DNA of 64,000 bases from an uncultured Rhodospirillales bacterium. Its GTDB lineage: Bacteria > Pseudomonadota > Alphaproteobacteria > Azospirillales > Azospirillaceae. This document shows positions 10,201 through 18,856 of the stretch, in pieces. The stretch covers positions 62,001-126,000 of the forward strand of contig CAIYNU010000022.1 in the NCBI GenBank assembly GCA_903927615.1, written 5' to 3'. The number at the start of each line of letters is the position of its first letter. Position 1 is the first letter of the stretch. The position numbers were made by a program, and so were the translations under genes. The notes below the pieces were generated by a model. That model had not been told where the DNA came from, made no database searches, and was given only the letters and a program-made list of their open reading frames with translations.

Positions 10201-10817
10201 CCGCCGGTGGCGACCTTCACTTGCTCGTGGCCATCAAGGCCAACGAAGGTCATTTCAAGATAAAGGGGGCGTAATTGGCCATGGCCCAAATATTCCGGGG
10301 GCCGGGCGTGAAAATCTCTGGCATTATCCGGCAGAATCGCCTTGGCATCGACGGCCACTGCCGCGCTCCCCCGTTCCGGCGTCGCCGGTTCCCAGTGCTG
10401 ACGATCATCGGCAAGTTTCCAAGGGCCATGGCCAAACACATCCCGGTCACGGCCAACCAGAAAGGCCCGATACGCCGCCTCGGTCGGCTTGACCTGGGCG
10501 GCCTGCACGATGTCCCGGTCACGATCATAGAGGAAGCCGGCAATGGCGTGCGCGGTATCAACGGTCAGCCGCTCGATCGCCTCGCGCGAACGATCGTCCA
10601 ATGCCCGACTGGCATCTTGGATCACCGTATCGCCCACCGACCGGATGGTCCCCAGCATCTTGTCGGTCATCCCGGTGACCCGTTCGGCAACATGGGCCGC
10701 GAGGTGCTCCGCCGCCTGCCACGCGAACAACGCCAGCAGCAGCAACGGAACGACTTTGATCAATACGAAAATAACGATTAGCTTTGCGCGAATACTTGTA
10801 AACTTGTTTAAAATCAC
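7239..10817 (-). CDS. Cache-HAMP-PAS-GGDEF-EAL cyclic-di-GMP signalling protein
   Basis: This is a very large (1192-residue) inner-membrane protein starting at GTG. A membrane helix (about 12-33) precedes a roughly 500-residue periplasmic sensor of Cache type, then a second helix (about 545-570), HAMP, PAS (about 640-750), GGDEF (about 770-925) and EAL (about 940-1180). The cyclase motif GGDEF is intact within LGGDEFVIML. The phosphodiesterase motif AEALVRWQHP keeps E-A-L, and DDFGTGYSSL supplies the acidic metal ligands. It could therefore make and/or degrade cyclic di-GMP. The sensor is unusually long. It is co-translated with the CPBP protease. The ligand is unknown. Confidence 0.9.
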   Translation of the reverse strand: MILNKFTSIRAKLIVIFVLIKVVPLLLLALFAWQAAEHLAAHVAERVTGMTDKMLGTIRSVGDTVIQDASRALDDRSREAIERLTVDTAHAIAGFLYDRDRDIVQAAQVKPTEAAYRAFLVGRDRDVFGHGPWKLADDRQHWEPATPERGSAAVAVDAKAILPDNARDFHARPPEYLGHGQLRPLYLEMTFVGLDGHEQVKVATGGVATSGLSDVRDRRQTFAHAEQYWEQLQKLQPGDIFVSDVVGSYVGSRIIGPYTPDAAAKAGIPFAPEQSAYAGAENPVGQRFHGIIRWATPVQSGGKVVGYVTLALDHDHLRQFTDRIIPTDSRYTAISDASQGNYAFLWDHRGRAISHPRDYFIFGYNAETGLPEAPWMDESLYGAWQASGLSSADFLARTPPFLDPSLNKKPAQAQVRAGTVALDCRYLNFAPQCQGFDQLTRNGGSGSFVIFFNGLWKLTTAAAIPYHTGQYQADPRGFGFVTIGANIAAFHDAATQSGRHIAETIAQKDHEFSEQRMALIAAIRDNLSRTGVGLLVSTGVLVVLVILIAIWIAGVLTRRITSMIEGIRAFQDGDLARRLTVKSRDEVGLLASSFNRMADTVEESFVRMSDELERRRRAEQQLLIAATAFECREGICITDASGVILRVNKAFMAITGYDAEEVIGKTPSILKSGRHDAAFYSSMWQQLREDGAWEGEIWDRRKNGEVYPKWLTITAVKTTDGVVTHYVATHTDVTARKASEEEIKYLAFYDPLTNLPNRRLLVDRLRQALATSTRNQNHGALLFVDMDNFKALNDTLGHHMGDILLQQVAQRLVSCVRESDTVARLGGDEFVIMLEALNLSAEEAASQAELVANKILSALNPIYRIEHHDYRITPSIGVTLFIAHRDNIDDLLKKADIAMYQAKSAGRNTIRFYDPEMQAAVTKRAALEADLREAVLGEQFLLHYQPQVNEFGQLTGAEALVRWQHPKRNLVSPAEFIPLAEETGLILVLGRWVLDAACAQLAAWAMSPDRAHLSLAVNVSAYQFHHPDFVSHVLTAIEHSGANPEKLKLELTESLFLHNVEDTILKMGVLKSRGLTFSLDDFGTGYSSLSYLKRLPLDQLKIDQSFVRDVFTDANDAAIARTIIALAQSLGLSVIAEGVETEEQKKFLAGSGCSAYQGYLFSRPLPIMAFESFLEKTIASALTETSWVESGS

Positions 10818-10892
10818 ATGGAATGCCTTGGTTGTCCATCCGAATACATTCGGAGATTCTTCTGCCGGCAGCGAATCGCAAACTCGCCTGAT

Positions 10893-10922
10893 AGTAAACT
10901 ATGTATTCTTCGGAAAAGTCAA
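10893..10922 (-). promoter_or_regulatory. Candidate promoter for the GGDEF/EAL gene
   Basis: On the minus strand TTGACT (10917-10922) is followed after 18 bases by TTTACT (10893-10898), about 75 bases before the GTG start. A small inverted repeat ATAGT-AA-ACTAT (10891-10902) overlaps the -10. The hexamer matches are moderate, so this is tentative. Confidence 0.35.
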
Positions 10923-11058
10923 CATCCAACCACAGGGGCCCCCGGAAAAACAGGTGCCAACAAACTGCTGTTCGAGCGGAAACCGTTACTGCCCTACCCG
11001 CACGGCTACTTTTTGGGGCTTCGAGCCCACACCTTAGCCAGCTTTTCCAGGGACGGTT

Positions 11059-11132
11059 TGGAGCGGGTGAAGGGAATCGAACCCTCGTCGTAAGCTTGGG
11101 AAGCTTCTGCTCTACCATTGAGCTACACCCGC
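11059..11132 (-). tRNA. tRNA-Gly (anticodon CCC)
   Basis: A complete cloverleaf reads on the minus strand. The acceptor stem is GCGGGTG / CACCCGC, the D-arm starts GCTC, the anticodon loop is TTCCCAA (anticodon CCC), the T-arm contains GGTTCGATTCC, and CCA is encoded at the 3' end. The anticodon stem closes with four good pairs (AAGC/GCTT). Length is 74 bases including CCA. It decodes GGG glycine codons. Confidence 0.95.
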
Positions 11133-11229
11133 GATGTCCCAACAGGGTATCCAACAGCCTGGAGAAATGCAAGAGCCACGAACCGGAGAATCGACCGCGG
11201 CCCACGCCTTGGCCATTGACCGCCTCGCT

Positions 11230-12237
11230 TTACGGTCCGGTGGTGGCCGAATGCTGGTGTTGACGCCAGTGCGCCACATTGTGGTTGTGGTCTGCCAGTG
11301 TCCGGGCAAAGGCGTGACCGCCGTTGCCGTCGGCGACAAAATAGAGGTAATCGTGATGTTCGGGCGCCAGCACCGCCAGAAGCGAGGCACGACCGGGATT
11401 GCCGATGGGGTTTGGCGGCAGGCCGCCCACCTGATAGGTATTGAACGGCGAGTCCACATGCAAATCAGCCTGGGTCAGTGGTCGCCCGAGCGCGGCCTTG
11501 CCCCCGGTCAGAGCATAAATCACGGTGGGATCCGATTGCAGGCGCATGCCGACCGCCAAACGGTTGTAGAACACGCCGGCGATGCGCGGCCGTTCCGCAG
11601 CCTGGCCAGTCTCCTTTTCGACGATGGAGGCCAGCGCCACCGCCTGAGCAGGCGTTTCCAGGGGCAGTCCCGACGCCCGCCCCGACCATAGCTCGGCAAG
11701 CGCCCCGGTCATTGCCCCGCGCATGCGTTGAATAAGACCGGCGCGACTATCGCCTAACGAAAAATGGTAGGTATCAGGAAGCAAACTGCCCTCTTCCGGA
11801 CAGTCAGCCACCTCACCCGACAACGCAGGTTCGGCCCGAACCATCGCCACCACCTGGGCCACGGTCAATCCTTCGGCAACCGTCAGGCGATGGACCACGG
11901 TGCGGCCGCGCCGGAGCTGATCCACCACATCCTGCACGCTGGCGTTTGCCGGAAAAGCATATTCGCCGGATCGGACGTCACCGCCGCCCGAAACCCGGAC
12001 CACCCATCCGGCCGCTGCCAACAACGGCCACCAGCGAATCACCCCGGCCTCTTCCAACTGGTGGGCAACCCGAACCAAGCCGACCCCGTGAGCAACAACC
12101 AGCGTCCGCCCATCGCCTAAAGGACCTGGCCGATGCACTTCGTGCCCCAGCCAAGCCCCGGCGGCGATCATCAACCCCACCCCGACGACGGCCAGACTCC
12201 GCAGTCGCCGCCAACCTGCCGATACGATCAGCCGCAC
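11230..12237 (-). CDS. mltG: Endolytic murein transglycosylase MltG
   Basis: The protein has 335 residues and starts at GTG. An N-terminal membrane anchor (about 12-32) is followed by a LysM-like region and the YceG/MltG catalytic domain. The catalytic glutamate sits in ASIVEKET (about 203-210), with the conserved blocks [18 protein letters not shown] and [11 protein letters not shown] downstream. The enzyme cleaves nascent glycan strands at the inner membrane and is thought to set strand length by releasing new peptidoglycan from its undecaprenyl anchor. It is last in the fab cluster, directly behind fabF, an arrangement common in alphaproteobacteria. Confidence 0.93.
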   Translation of the reverse strand: MRLIVSAGWRRLRSLAVVGVGLMIAAGAWLGHEVHRPGPLGDGRTLVVAHGVGLVRVAHQLEEAGVIRWWPLLAAAGWVVRVSGGGDVRSGEYAFPANASVQDVVDQLRRGRTVVHRLTVAEGLTVAQVVAMVRAEPALSGEVADCPEEGSLLPDTYHFSLGDSRAGLIQRMRGAMTGALAELWSGRASGLPLETPAQAVALASIVEKETGQAAERPRIAGVFYNRLAVGMRLQSDPTVIYALTGGKAALGRPLTQADLHVDSPFNTYQVGGLPPNPIGNPGRASLLAVLAPEHHDYLYFVADGNGGHAFARTLADHNHNVAHWRQHQHSATTGP

Positions 12238-12287
12238 CGCCCCGTCCCCGTGCCGTCACAAACGCCAATCGCAACTGCGGTCTGCCG

Positions 12288-13568
12288 TCACGAGAATGCC
12301 CGGAACACCAGCGACGCGTTGGTGCCGCCAAAGCCGAACGAGTTTGACAGGGCTGCCCGAACCTTACGCTCTCGGGCGACTTTCGGTACCAAGTCCACCC
12401 CCAGACAAGCCTCGGAGGGATTGTCCAGGTTCAGCGTCGGGGGCACCACCCCATTGTTGATCGCTTTGATGGAGTAAACCGCCTCCACAGCCCCCGCGGC
12501 TCCCAACAGGTGACCGATGGCCGATTTGGTTGACGACATGGAAACGGTGTCAATCGCCGAACCGAAGAGACGTTTCACCGCCCCCAACTCAATTTCGTCA
12601 CCCAACGGCGTCGAGGTCCCGTGAGCATTGATGTAATCAATGTCCTCGGGCGCCAGTCCGGCCCGTTTGAGCGCGTTGCGCATCGACCGGAAACCACCAT
12701 TGCCGTCCGCGGGCGGCGAGGTGATGTGATACGCGTCTCCGGACATGCCATAGCCGATCACTTCGGCATAGATGCGAGCACCCCGCTTCTTGGCATGTTC
12801 CAATTCTTCCAGCACCACCACGCCGGCGCCCTCGCCCATGACGAATCCGTCACGATCTTTATCGTAAGGTCGCGAAGCGCGTTCGGGGGTGTCGTTAAAG
12901 CCGGTGGACAAGGCCCGCGCCGCCGCAAAACCGGCAATGCCCAGACGACTGACCGCGGCTTCGGCACCGCCCGCAATCATCACGTCGGCATCTTCCCATT
13001 GGATGAGTCGGGCGGCATCACCGATGGCATGAGCGCCCGTCGAACAGGCCGTCACGACGGCATGGTTCGGTCCCTTGAAGCCGTATTGGATCGAAACGTG
13101 GCCCGAGGCCAGATTGATCAAGGCAGCAGGGATGAAGAAGGGCGACATCCGCCGCGGCCCCTTCTCCTTTAGCAGGATCGCCCCCTCAGCGATGCCGGGC
13201 AAACCACCGATCCCTGAACCGATCATGACGCCGGTGCGCTCCAGGGACTCCTCGTCCTTAGGCTCCCAACCGGCGTCCCTGACCGCCTCATGGGCCGCAC
13301 CCAGTGCAAAGATGATAAAATCATCCATCTTGCGCTGGTCTTTGTGCGGCACATAATCGTCAGGATTAAACAGGCCTGAGGCCCTATCACCTCTCGGCAC
13401 CTGACCGGCGATCTTGGACGGCAGGTCGGAGACATCGAACGATTTGATGGCGCTGATGCCCGACTCGGCATTGATCAGCCGCGACCAGTTGAACTCGTGC
13501 CCGACTCCGAGAGGCGTGACCAGACCGAGACCGGTTACCACGACGCGTCTCATGGTGTATCCCGACAT
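12288..13568 (-). CDS. fabF: 3-oxoacyl-ACP synthase II
   Basis: The protein has up to 426 residues, and the more usual start is probably the internal ATG at 13553 (MRRVVVTGLG). It condenses malonyl-ACP with acyl-ACP in type II fatty-acid elongation. The thiolase-fold catalytic triad is visible: the nucleophilic Cys in TACSTGAH (about 173), His in NAHGTSTPLGD (about 316) and His in KSAIGHLLGAAG (about 350). The C-terminal NSFGFGGTN block is standard. It follows acpP by 75 bases on the same strand. Confidence 0.96.
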   Translation of the reverse strand: MSGYTMRRVVVTGLGLVTPLGVGHEFNWSRLINAESGISAIKSFDVSDLPSKIAGQVPRGDRASGLFNPDDYVPHKDQRKMDDFIIFALGAAHEAVRDAGWEPKDEESLERTGVMIGSGIGGLPGIAEGAILLKEKGPRRMSPFFIPAALINLASGHVSIQYGFKGPNHAVVTACSTGAHAIGDAARLIQWEDADVMIAGGAEAAVSRLGIAGFAAARALSTGFNDTPERASRPYDKDRDGFVMGEGAGVVVLEELEHAKKRGARIYAEVIGYGMSGDAYHITSPPADGNGGFRSMRNALKRAGLAPEDIDYINAHGTSTPLGDEIELGAVKRLFGSAIDTVSMSSTKSAIGHLLGAAGAVEAVYSIKAINNGVVPPTLNLDNPSEACLGVDLVPKVARERKVRAALSNSFGFGGTNASLVFRAFS

Positions 13569-13643
13569 TCTTTCCGTGAATCCCCGCTGCGGCCGGGCCT
13601 GGCATTGCCATGGCCCGCCAGCCGCATCTCCTGAAAGCGCCGA

Positions 13644-13883
13644 TCAGGCCGGCGCGTGCGCCTTGATGAAGTCGATGGCGTCCTTGACCGTCAAAATCTT
13701 CTCGGCAGCATCATCCGGGATTTCGCAGCCAAATTCTTCTTCGAACGCCATCACCAGTTCGACCGTATCCAGGCTATCGGCGCCCAGGTCGTCGATGAAG
13801 CTGGCATTCTCGACCACCTTGGCTTCTTCAACCCCGAGGTGCTCCACGACGATCTTCTTCACGCGATCGGCAATGTCACTCAT
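13644..13883 (-). CDS. acpP: Acyl carrier protein
   Basis: The protein has 79 residues and is acidic, as typical. Ser37 in GADSLDTVE is the 4'-phosphopantetheine attachment site. It carries growing acyl chains as thioesters between FabD, FabG and FabF, whose genes flank it in the usual fabG-acpP-fabF order. An AAAAGAAG-type Shine-Dalgarno stretch lies just before the ATG. Confidence 0.97.
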   Translation of the reverse strand: MSDIADRVKKIVVEHLGVEEAKVVENASFIDDLGADSLDTVELVMAFEEEFGCEIPDDAAEKILTVKDAIDFIKAHAPA

Positions 13884-14065
13884 CTTCTTTTACCTTTTCC
13901 TGTTCCATCGATTAAGTGCTGGTTTTTCGGCTCCGCAGCGACGCGGCCTTCGCCACGACGATCTCGTTTTCGACGCCCCCGGATCGTCCGAAAAGTCACG
14001 TCAGATACCATATAACGCCGGAGATGAACAGTCCTCCCACGAAAACCGGATCGCGGCAACGCCTT

Positions 14066-14815
14066 CTAGATCATGGCCATCCCGCCATTCACATGGAGAG
14101 TCTGGCCGGTGATATAGGCAGCCTCGGCGCTGGCCAGAAAGACCACGCTGGCCGCAATATCGTCCGGATCACCGATCCGCCCGACCGGGATCGCGCCCAC
14201 GAGTCGGTCTTTCTGGTCTTGGGCCAGGGCGTCGGTCATGGCGGTAACGATAAAGCCGGGAGCGACGCAATTGACGGTAATGCCCCGCGACCCCACCTCG
14301 GCCGCCAGCGCCTTGGACATGCCGATCATGCCGGCCTTGGACGCGGCATAATTGGCCTGACCCGGGTTGCCGGTCACACCGACCACCGACGTGATGCCGA
14401 TAATGCGGCCCCAACGCCGCTTCATCATACCCCGAAGCGCGGCGCGCGCCAACCGGAAGCCGGCGGTCAGATTCACGTCCAGCACCAGCAGCCAGTCTTC
14501 ATCCTTCATCCGCATGGCCAACCCGTCCCGGGTCAACCCGGCGTTGTTGACCAGAATGTCGACCTTGCCGCCCAGCGCAGCCTCGGCCGCCTTGAACAGG
14601 GATTCGGTGGCCGCGGCATCGGCCAGATTGCCCGGCACCACCTGAACCCGGTCGCCGCCCAGTTCAGCGGCCAGCGACTCCAGCACGGCCACCCGGGTGC
14701 CCGAAAGCGCCACCGTCGCCCCCTGGGCATGGAGCGCCCGGGCAATCGCGGCGCCAAGGCCACCGGAAGCGCCGGTTACCAGTGCGGTCTTGCCGCCAAG
14801 GTCAAACATGGCCAC
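14066..14815 (-). CDS. fabG: 3-oxoacyl-ACP reductase
   Basis: A short-chain dehydrogenase that reduces 3-oxoacyl-ACP with NADPH. The cofactor loop TGASGGLGAAIA lies near the N-terminus, NNAG follows near residue 90, and the catalytic Ser and YAASK motif lie near 140-160. GTG at 14815 is the outermost start, but ATG at 14809 is better spaced from GGAAG, giving 247 residues. It lies between fabD and acpP in a standard cluster. Confidence 0.95.
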   Translation of the reverse strand: MAMFDLGGKTALVTGASGGLGAAIARALHAQGATVALSGTRVAVLESLAAELGGDRVQVVPGNLADAAATESLFKAAEAALGGKVDILVNNAGLTRDGLAMRMKDEDWLLVLDVNLTAGFRLARAALRGMMKRRWGRIIGITSVVGVTGNPGQANYAASKAGMIGMSKALAAEVGSRGITVNCVAPGFIVTAMTDALAQDQKDRLVGAIPVGRIGDPDDIAASVVFLASAEAAYITGQTLHVNGGMAMI

Positions 14816-14857
14816 GCTCTTCCATCCCCACCAGAGTGATACAGATGAACCGGAAAC

Positions 14858-15814
14858 TCACAGAGTTTTGAGCAACACATCGATGTCCGTCGGAGTCTGC
14901 ACCGAGATCCCGATCAGTTCCTTGTCGATGCGCTTGGCCAGACCTGACAGCACCTTGCCGCTGCCCAACTCGACCACGGTATCGACGCCCTGAGTCTTCA
15001 AATAAAGCATGCTCTCGCGCCAACGCACAAGGCCGGTAACCTGCTCCACCAGCAAGCGACGAATTTCAGCGGGATCGTTCACGGCGCGCGCGGTGACGTT
15101 GGCCACCAGCGGCACCAGCGGCGCGTTCAGGGAGACCGCCGCCAGCGCCTCGGCCATGGCCTCGGCCGCGGGCGCCATCAGCGGACAATGGAAGGGGGCG
15201 CTCACCGGCAGTTTGATCGCGCGTTTGAGGCCGCGTTTGGCGGCAATCGCAATGGCCAGATCGACGGCCACGGCATCACCGCTCACCACCACCTGGCCGG
15301 GGGCGTTGTCGTTGGCGATGGCGCAGACCCGCCCCGACTCCGCGGCCGCGGCTTCGGCGATGGCCAGGGCGACCTCCAGGTCCGCCCCCAACAGCGCCGC
15401 CATCGCGCCCTGCCCCACCGGCACCGCCTTCTGCATCGAGCGACCGCGCAGCTTCAGGAGGCGCGCGGTATCGGCCAAAGAAAAGGTCCCGGCGGCATAC
15501 AACGCCGAATATTCGCCAAGCGAATGACCGGCGACATGACTCGCGGCCTTCGCCAGATCCATCCCCCCCTGCCGCCGCAACACAGCCACAATGGCGGCGC
15601 TCACCGCCATCAGCGCGGGTTGGGCATTCTCGGTCAGCGTCAGCTCGTCCTCGGGGCCTTCGAACATCAACGCCGACAGCTTCTGACTTAAGGCGTCGTC
15701 GACTTCGGCGAAGACGTCGCGAGCCTCGGCGAACGCCGCCGCCAACTCGCGCCCCATCCCGACCGCTTGACTGCCCTGTCCTGGAAAGACGAACGCCCTT
15801 GCCATTGCCGCCAC
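14858..15814 (-). CDS. fabD: Malonyl-CoA:ACP transacylase
   Basis: The protein has about 315 residues from the likely ATG at 15805 (the outer GTG is at 15814). It transfers malonyl from CoA to ACP to start fatty-acid synthesis. PGQGSQ lies near the N-terminus, the active-site Ser is in GHSLGEYS (about 95), and the catalytic His is in APFHCPLM (about 205). It is the first gene of the fabD-fabG-acpP-fabF-mltG run, and the 152 bases upstream before pncC could hold the promoter. Confidence 0.95.
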   Translation of the reverse strand: MAAMARAFVFPGQGSQAVGMGRELAAAFAEARDVFAEVDDALSQKLSALMFEGPEDELTLTENAQPALMAVSAAIVAVLRRQGGMDLAKAASHVAGHSLGEYSALYAAGTFSLADTARLLKLRGRSMQKAVPVGQGAMAALLGADLEVALAIAEAAAAESGRVCAIANDNAPGQVVVSGDAVAVDLAIAIAAKRGLKRAIKLPVSAPFHCPLMAPAAEAMAEALAAVSLNAPLVPLVANVTARAVNDPAEIRRLLVEQVTGLVRWRESMLYLKTQGVDTVVELGSGKVLSGLAKRIDKELIGISVQTPTDIDVLLKTL

Positions 15815-15966
15815 ACGCTCCCTGTCCCTCGATGGCGGCAGTCATAGCGTGTTACCGGCGCAAGTCAAGGCCAGTCGCCCGTCGTCATCACCACATCGCG
15901 TCTGATCTCCGGGTGGCCCGCCGGCAGGGGATCAGACCATACAGCCGGTCGGTCGTGGCCGGTTTG

Positions 15967-16443
15967 TCAGCCCAGCAAGATCTCCAACGCCCGCCGGACC
16001 GTCGCACGACGGACGGCGGTGCGATCCCCCGCAAAGCGATGGCATTCGACCTGCGGCGCACCCGCGCCGCGACAAGCCATGGCCAGATAGACCAACCCAA
16101 CCGGCTTTTCCGATGAACCGCCCCCTGGACCGGCGATGCCGGTCACGGCCAGTGCCCGTTCGGCGGGTGAACGGTTCAGCGCGCCGAGCGCCATCGCCGC
16201 CGCGGTTTCGGCGCTGACCGCGCCGTGAACGGCCAAAATGCCCGGAGCCACCCCCAGGTCCTGTTCCTTGGCCTGGTTGGAATAGGTGACGTAGCCACGC
16301 TCCACCACCGCCGAGGCGCCCGCAACCGCGGTGAGGCAGGCGGCAATCAAACCGCCGGTGCAGGACTCGGCGGTGACGATCCGACGGCCGGCCAGGCTTT
16401 CGAGCGCCACCACCTTTCCGGCCAAGGCGATCAGGTCGTCCAT
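15967..16443 (-). CDS. pncC: Nicotinamide-nucleotide amidohydrolase (CinA C-terminal domain)
   Basis: The protein has 158 residues, the size of stand-alone PncC. It deamidates nicotinamide mononucleotide to nicotinic acid mononucleotide in NAD recycling. The family signature is present: AESCTGGLIA with its active-site serine near the N-terminus, then YSNQAK and TGIAGPGGGS. The N-terminal CinA (MoCF-like) domain is absent, as is normal for Proteobacteria. It starts 13 bases after ispDF on the same strand, and this pairing is common in alphaproteobacteria. Confidence 0.92.
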   Translation of the reverse strand: MDDLIALAGKVVALESLAGRRIVTAESCTGGLIAACLTAVAGASAVVERGYVTYSNQAKEQDLGVAPGILAVHGAVSAETAAAMALGALNRSPAERALAVTGIAGPGGGSSEKPVGLVYLAMACRGAGAPQVECHRFAGDRTAVRRATVRRALEILLG

Positions 16444-16456
16444 GGCGCCCCCCGTG

Positions 16457-17629
16457 TCATCGGGCCGATCCCGGCAACACCACGGTGGCGGCGGCCTGGG
16501 CGGCGATGCCTTCCTCGCGACCGGTGAAACCCAACCGCTCGGTGGTGGTCGCCTTGACCGACACCCGGTCTTCGGCGATGCCCAGGACCTCGGCCAACCG
16601 CGCCACCATTGCAGCCCGGTGCGGACCGATTTTCGGACGCTCGCAAATCAGAGTCACATCCACATGACCGATGACGCCGCCCCGGGTCCGCACCAGTTCG
16701 ACGGCATGGCGCAGGAAGACCGTGCTGTCCGCGCCCCGCCAGCAGGGCTCGCTGGGAGGAAAATGGCTGCCGATATCGCCGGCGCCGATCGCGCCGAGAA
16801 TCGCGTCGGTCAGCGCATGAAGCGCCACATCGGCGTCCGAGTGGCCCTCGAGTCGGTGACGGTGCGGAACCGAAACGCCGCACAACATGACGCTGTCGCC
16901 CTCGGCAAAACGGTGTACGTCGAAACCCAGACCGACGCGAACATCGGTCAGCGAAACGCCCAGCAGACGGTGGGCGCGTTCAAGATCGTCGGGAGTGGTC
17001 ACTTTGATGTTGTCCGGGCTGCCGGGCACCAACGCCACCGACAGGCCGGCCTGCTCGGCCACCGCGGCGTCGTCGGTGAGGCCGGCCCCGGCCAGGCGGC
17101 GATGCGCCTCGAGGATGGTCTGGAAATGGAAGCCTTGAGGGGTTTGGGCCTGCCACAGACCGGCCCGATCAACGGTCCCGGCGGTCAGTCCGTCTTCCCC
17201 GCGTTTAAGGGTATCGAATACCGGAACCGCCGCAATGGCGGCGGGGACTCGTTCGAGAGCGGCCAACACCCGGGTAATGGTTCCGGGATCCACCAACGGC
17301 CGGGCGCCATCGTGAATCAGGACCGTCTCCGGCGCCCCTCCGGGCCAGCAGGCCAGCCGTTCCAACCCCAACCGTCCCGAGTCCTGGCGAGTGGCACCTC
17401 CCGGAACCGGCTCGGGCAAGCCAAGACCGGCCGTGGCCTCGTCGTAATAGGCGCGATGCGCCGGTTGGTAAACGACCTGTACCGCCGTGACCGCGGGGTG
17501 GGCAAGGAACGCCGCCACGGTATGACGCAGCAGCGGTCGCCCGGCCAAAGTGAGGTATTGCTTGGGTTTTTCGCCACCAAACCGTTCACCGGAACCGGCT
17601 GCAACAATCAAAGCAATACATGACGACAT
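16457..17629 (-). CDS. ispDF: Bifunctional IspD/IspF of the MEP isoprenoid pathway
   Basis: A 390-residue fusion of two non-consecutive MEP enzymes. Residues 1-230 are MEP cytidylyltransferase (IspD), with the nucleotide loop [16 protein letters not shown], and [11 protein letters not shown]. Residues 231-390 are MECDP synthase (IspF), with the zinc ligands in GFDVHRF and [16 protein letters not shown], and GDIGSHFPP. The two activities make CDP-ME and cyclise CDP-MEP to MECDP for isopentenyl diphosphate. The fusion is a known alphaproteobacterial and epsilonproteobacterial trait. Downstream pncC is probably co-transcribed. Confidence 0.95.
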   Translation of the reverse strand: MSSCIALIVAAGSGERFGGEKPKQYLTLAGRPLLRHTVAAFLAHPAVTAVQVVYQPAHRAYYDEATAGLGLPEPVPGGATRQDSGRLGLERLACWPGGAPETVLIHDGARPLVDPGTITRVLAALERVPAAIAAVPVFDTLKRGEDGLTAGTVDRAGLWQAQTPQGFHFQTILEAHRRLAGAGLTDDAAVAEQAGLSVALVPGSPDNIKVTTPDDLERAHRLLGVSLTDVRVGLGFDVHRFAEGDSVMLCGVSVPHRHRLEGHSDADVALHALTDAILGAIGAGDIGSHFPPSEPCWRGADSTVFLRHAVELVRTRGGVIGHVDVTLICERPKIGPHRAAMVARLAEVLGIAEDRVSVKATTTERLGFTGREEGIAAQAAATVVLPGSAR

Positions 17630-17947
17630 GGAATAATCCGAGTTAGAAGGACCAACCTATCGGAACATCGTTAGGCAGCGGCAGGGCAAGGGCCCCCGCG
17701 CCTGGAGCAGCTTACCCCGAGTGAGCCTCACAGGCCAAGCCCCCCTCGGCACCGCAACGCCGCGGCGGCGAAAACAGGTCGATCCCCTATCGGTTTAAAA
17801 CTTTATTTACCAAATAATGTTGCTAAATCATCACTCTCCGGGATCAAAATTTAGCCGAATGATGGACTCGTGCAGGCGATCAAGGGTAACTCTTTTGGAT
17901 AGCGTTGCGATTTGAATGCCTCGCTTTAGCCTTTAGGAGGTTCTCCC
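17630..17947. other. Divergent intergenic region between ispDF and ompW
   Basis: No gene is seen in 318 bases. The middle (about 17790-17850) is clearly AT-richer than its surroundings and probably holds promoters for the divergent genes. I could not fix convincing -35/-10 pairs or an FNR-type TTGAT-N4-ATCAA site. Confidence 0.4.
17934..17947 (+). promoter_or_regulatory. Strong ribosome-binding site of ompW
   Basis: TAGGAGG lies immediately upstream, with a TTCTCCC spacer before the ATG. This near-perfect Shine-Dalgarno match fits an abundant outer-membrane protein. Confidence 0.6.
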
Positions 17948-18604
17948 ATGAAACGTCTCAGCCTTGCTCTCGGGGTCGCCAGCTTGATGACGGCGGCACT
18001 GGCGGGTCCGGCTCTGGCCGATGACAGCGACGGCTTCAAGACCAAGGCCGCCGGCCAGGTCCTGTTGCGCGTCCGCGCGCTCGGCGTGCTGCCGGAAGAT
18101 GGCAGCTCGATCAAGACCGCTGGCGGCGCCAATACCGGTCTCAGCACTCGGGTTGATAATAATTTCGTTCCCGAAGTTGACCTCTCGTATTTCATCACCG
18201 ACAACATCGCGGTCGAGGCGATTGCTGCGGTCACCCAGCATCACGTTACCGCCCAACCCGGCAAAATCAATCTCGGCGATGTCTGGTTGTTGCCGCCGAC
18301 CATTACCGCTCAGTATCACTTCTTCACCAAAGAACGGATCAGCCCCTACCTCGGCGCCGGCATCAACTACACCTTCCTCTTTGGCGAGAGCGGTGGCGTG
18401 GGCCAACCCATGAAGTACTCCAACTCGTTTGGTCCGGCGGTTCAGGCCGGTATTGACATCGCGCTGACCGGCAACTGGTCATTGAACCTTGATGTGAAGA
18501 AAATCTTCATCTCGACCGACGTCAAGGCCTTCAACAGTGCTGTAAAAACCACTGTCGATCTCGACCCCTGGGTGGTCGGCATCGGTGTTGGGTATCGCTT
18601 CTAA
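17948..18604 (+). CDS. ompW: OmpW-family outer-membrane protein
   Basis: The protein has 218 residues with a clear signal peptide ending ALA near residue 24. The mature part alternates polar and aromatic residues as in an eight-stranded beta barrel. It contains the family blocks PPTITAQYHF and SPYLGAGINYTFLF, and ends VGIGVGYRF with a C-terminal phenylalanine for BAM recognition. OmpW proteins form narrow hydrophobic channels in the outer membrane and are often tied to low-oxygen or stress responses. It has a strong Shine-Dalgarno and its own terminator, so it is a single-gene transcript. Confidence 0.92.
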   Translation: MKRLSLALGVASLMTAALAGPALADDSDGFKTKAAGQVLLRVRALGVLPEDGSSIKTAGGANTGLSTRVDNNFVPEVDLSYFITDNIAVEAIAAVTQHHVTAQPGKINLGDVWLLPPTITAQYHFFTKERISPYLGAGINYTFLFGESGGVGQPMKYSNSFGPAVQAGIDIALTGNWSLNLDVKKIFISTDVKAFNSAVKTTVDLDPWVVGIGVGYRF

Positions 18605-18685
18605 AGTACTCCGGCTACTGGGCTGGCGGCCTCGTCGGATGGGACCATCCCGACGGGGCCGCCGCCAGAGCGACTGCCAGCGACT

Positions 18686-18718
18686 CCGGCAACCCACCTG
18701 GGGGCGCCGGTTTTTTTT
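18686..18718 (+). terminator. Intrinsic terminator after ompW
   Basis: Stem CCGGC / GCCGG with an inner CCC/GGG pairing is followed directly by eight T residues at 18711-18718. A larger imperfect inverted repeat (about 18620-18665) lies just before it. Confidence 0.8.
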
Positions 18719-18856
18719 CGTGCCGGTCCCCAAAGGGGACTTCGGTGCGCTGATCCTTTGGCGGCTCAGGGGTTAACGGCTGTTAGGGGATGACGGCGCT
18801 GGTTCGGCAAGGCATGATCGCCCGGCACACGTCACCTGCGGACCAGGCTCAGAAGC

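Noticed and set aside
16331-17623. 430-codon plus-strand open frame
   Set aside because: It is antisense to the well-supported ispDF gene and has a His/Gly/Arg-rich shadow composition.
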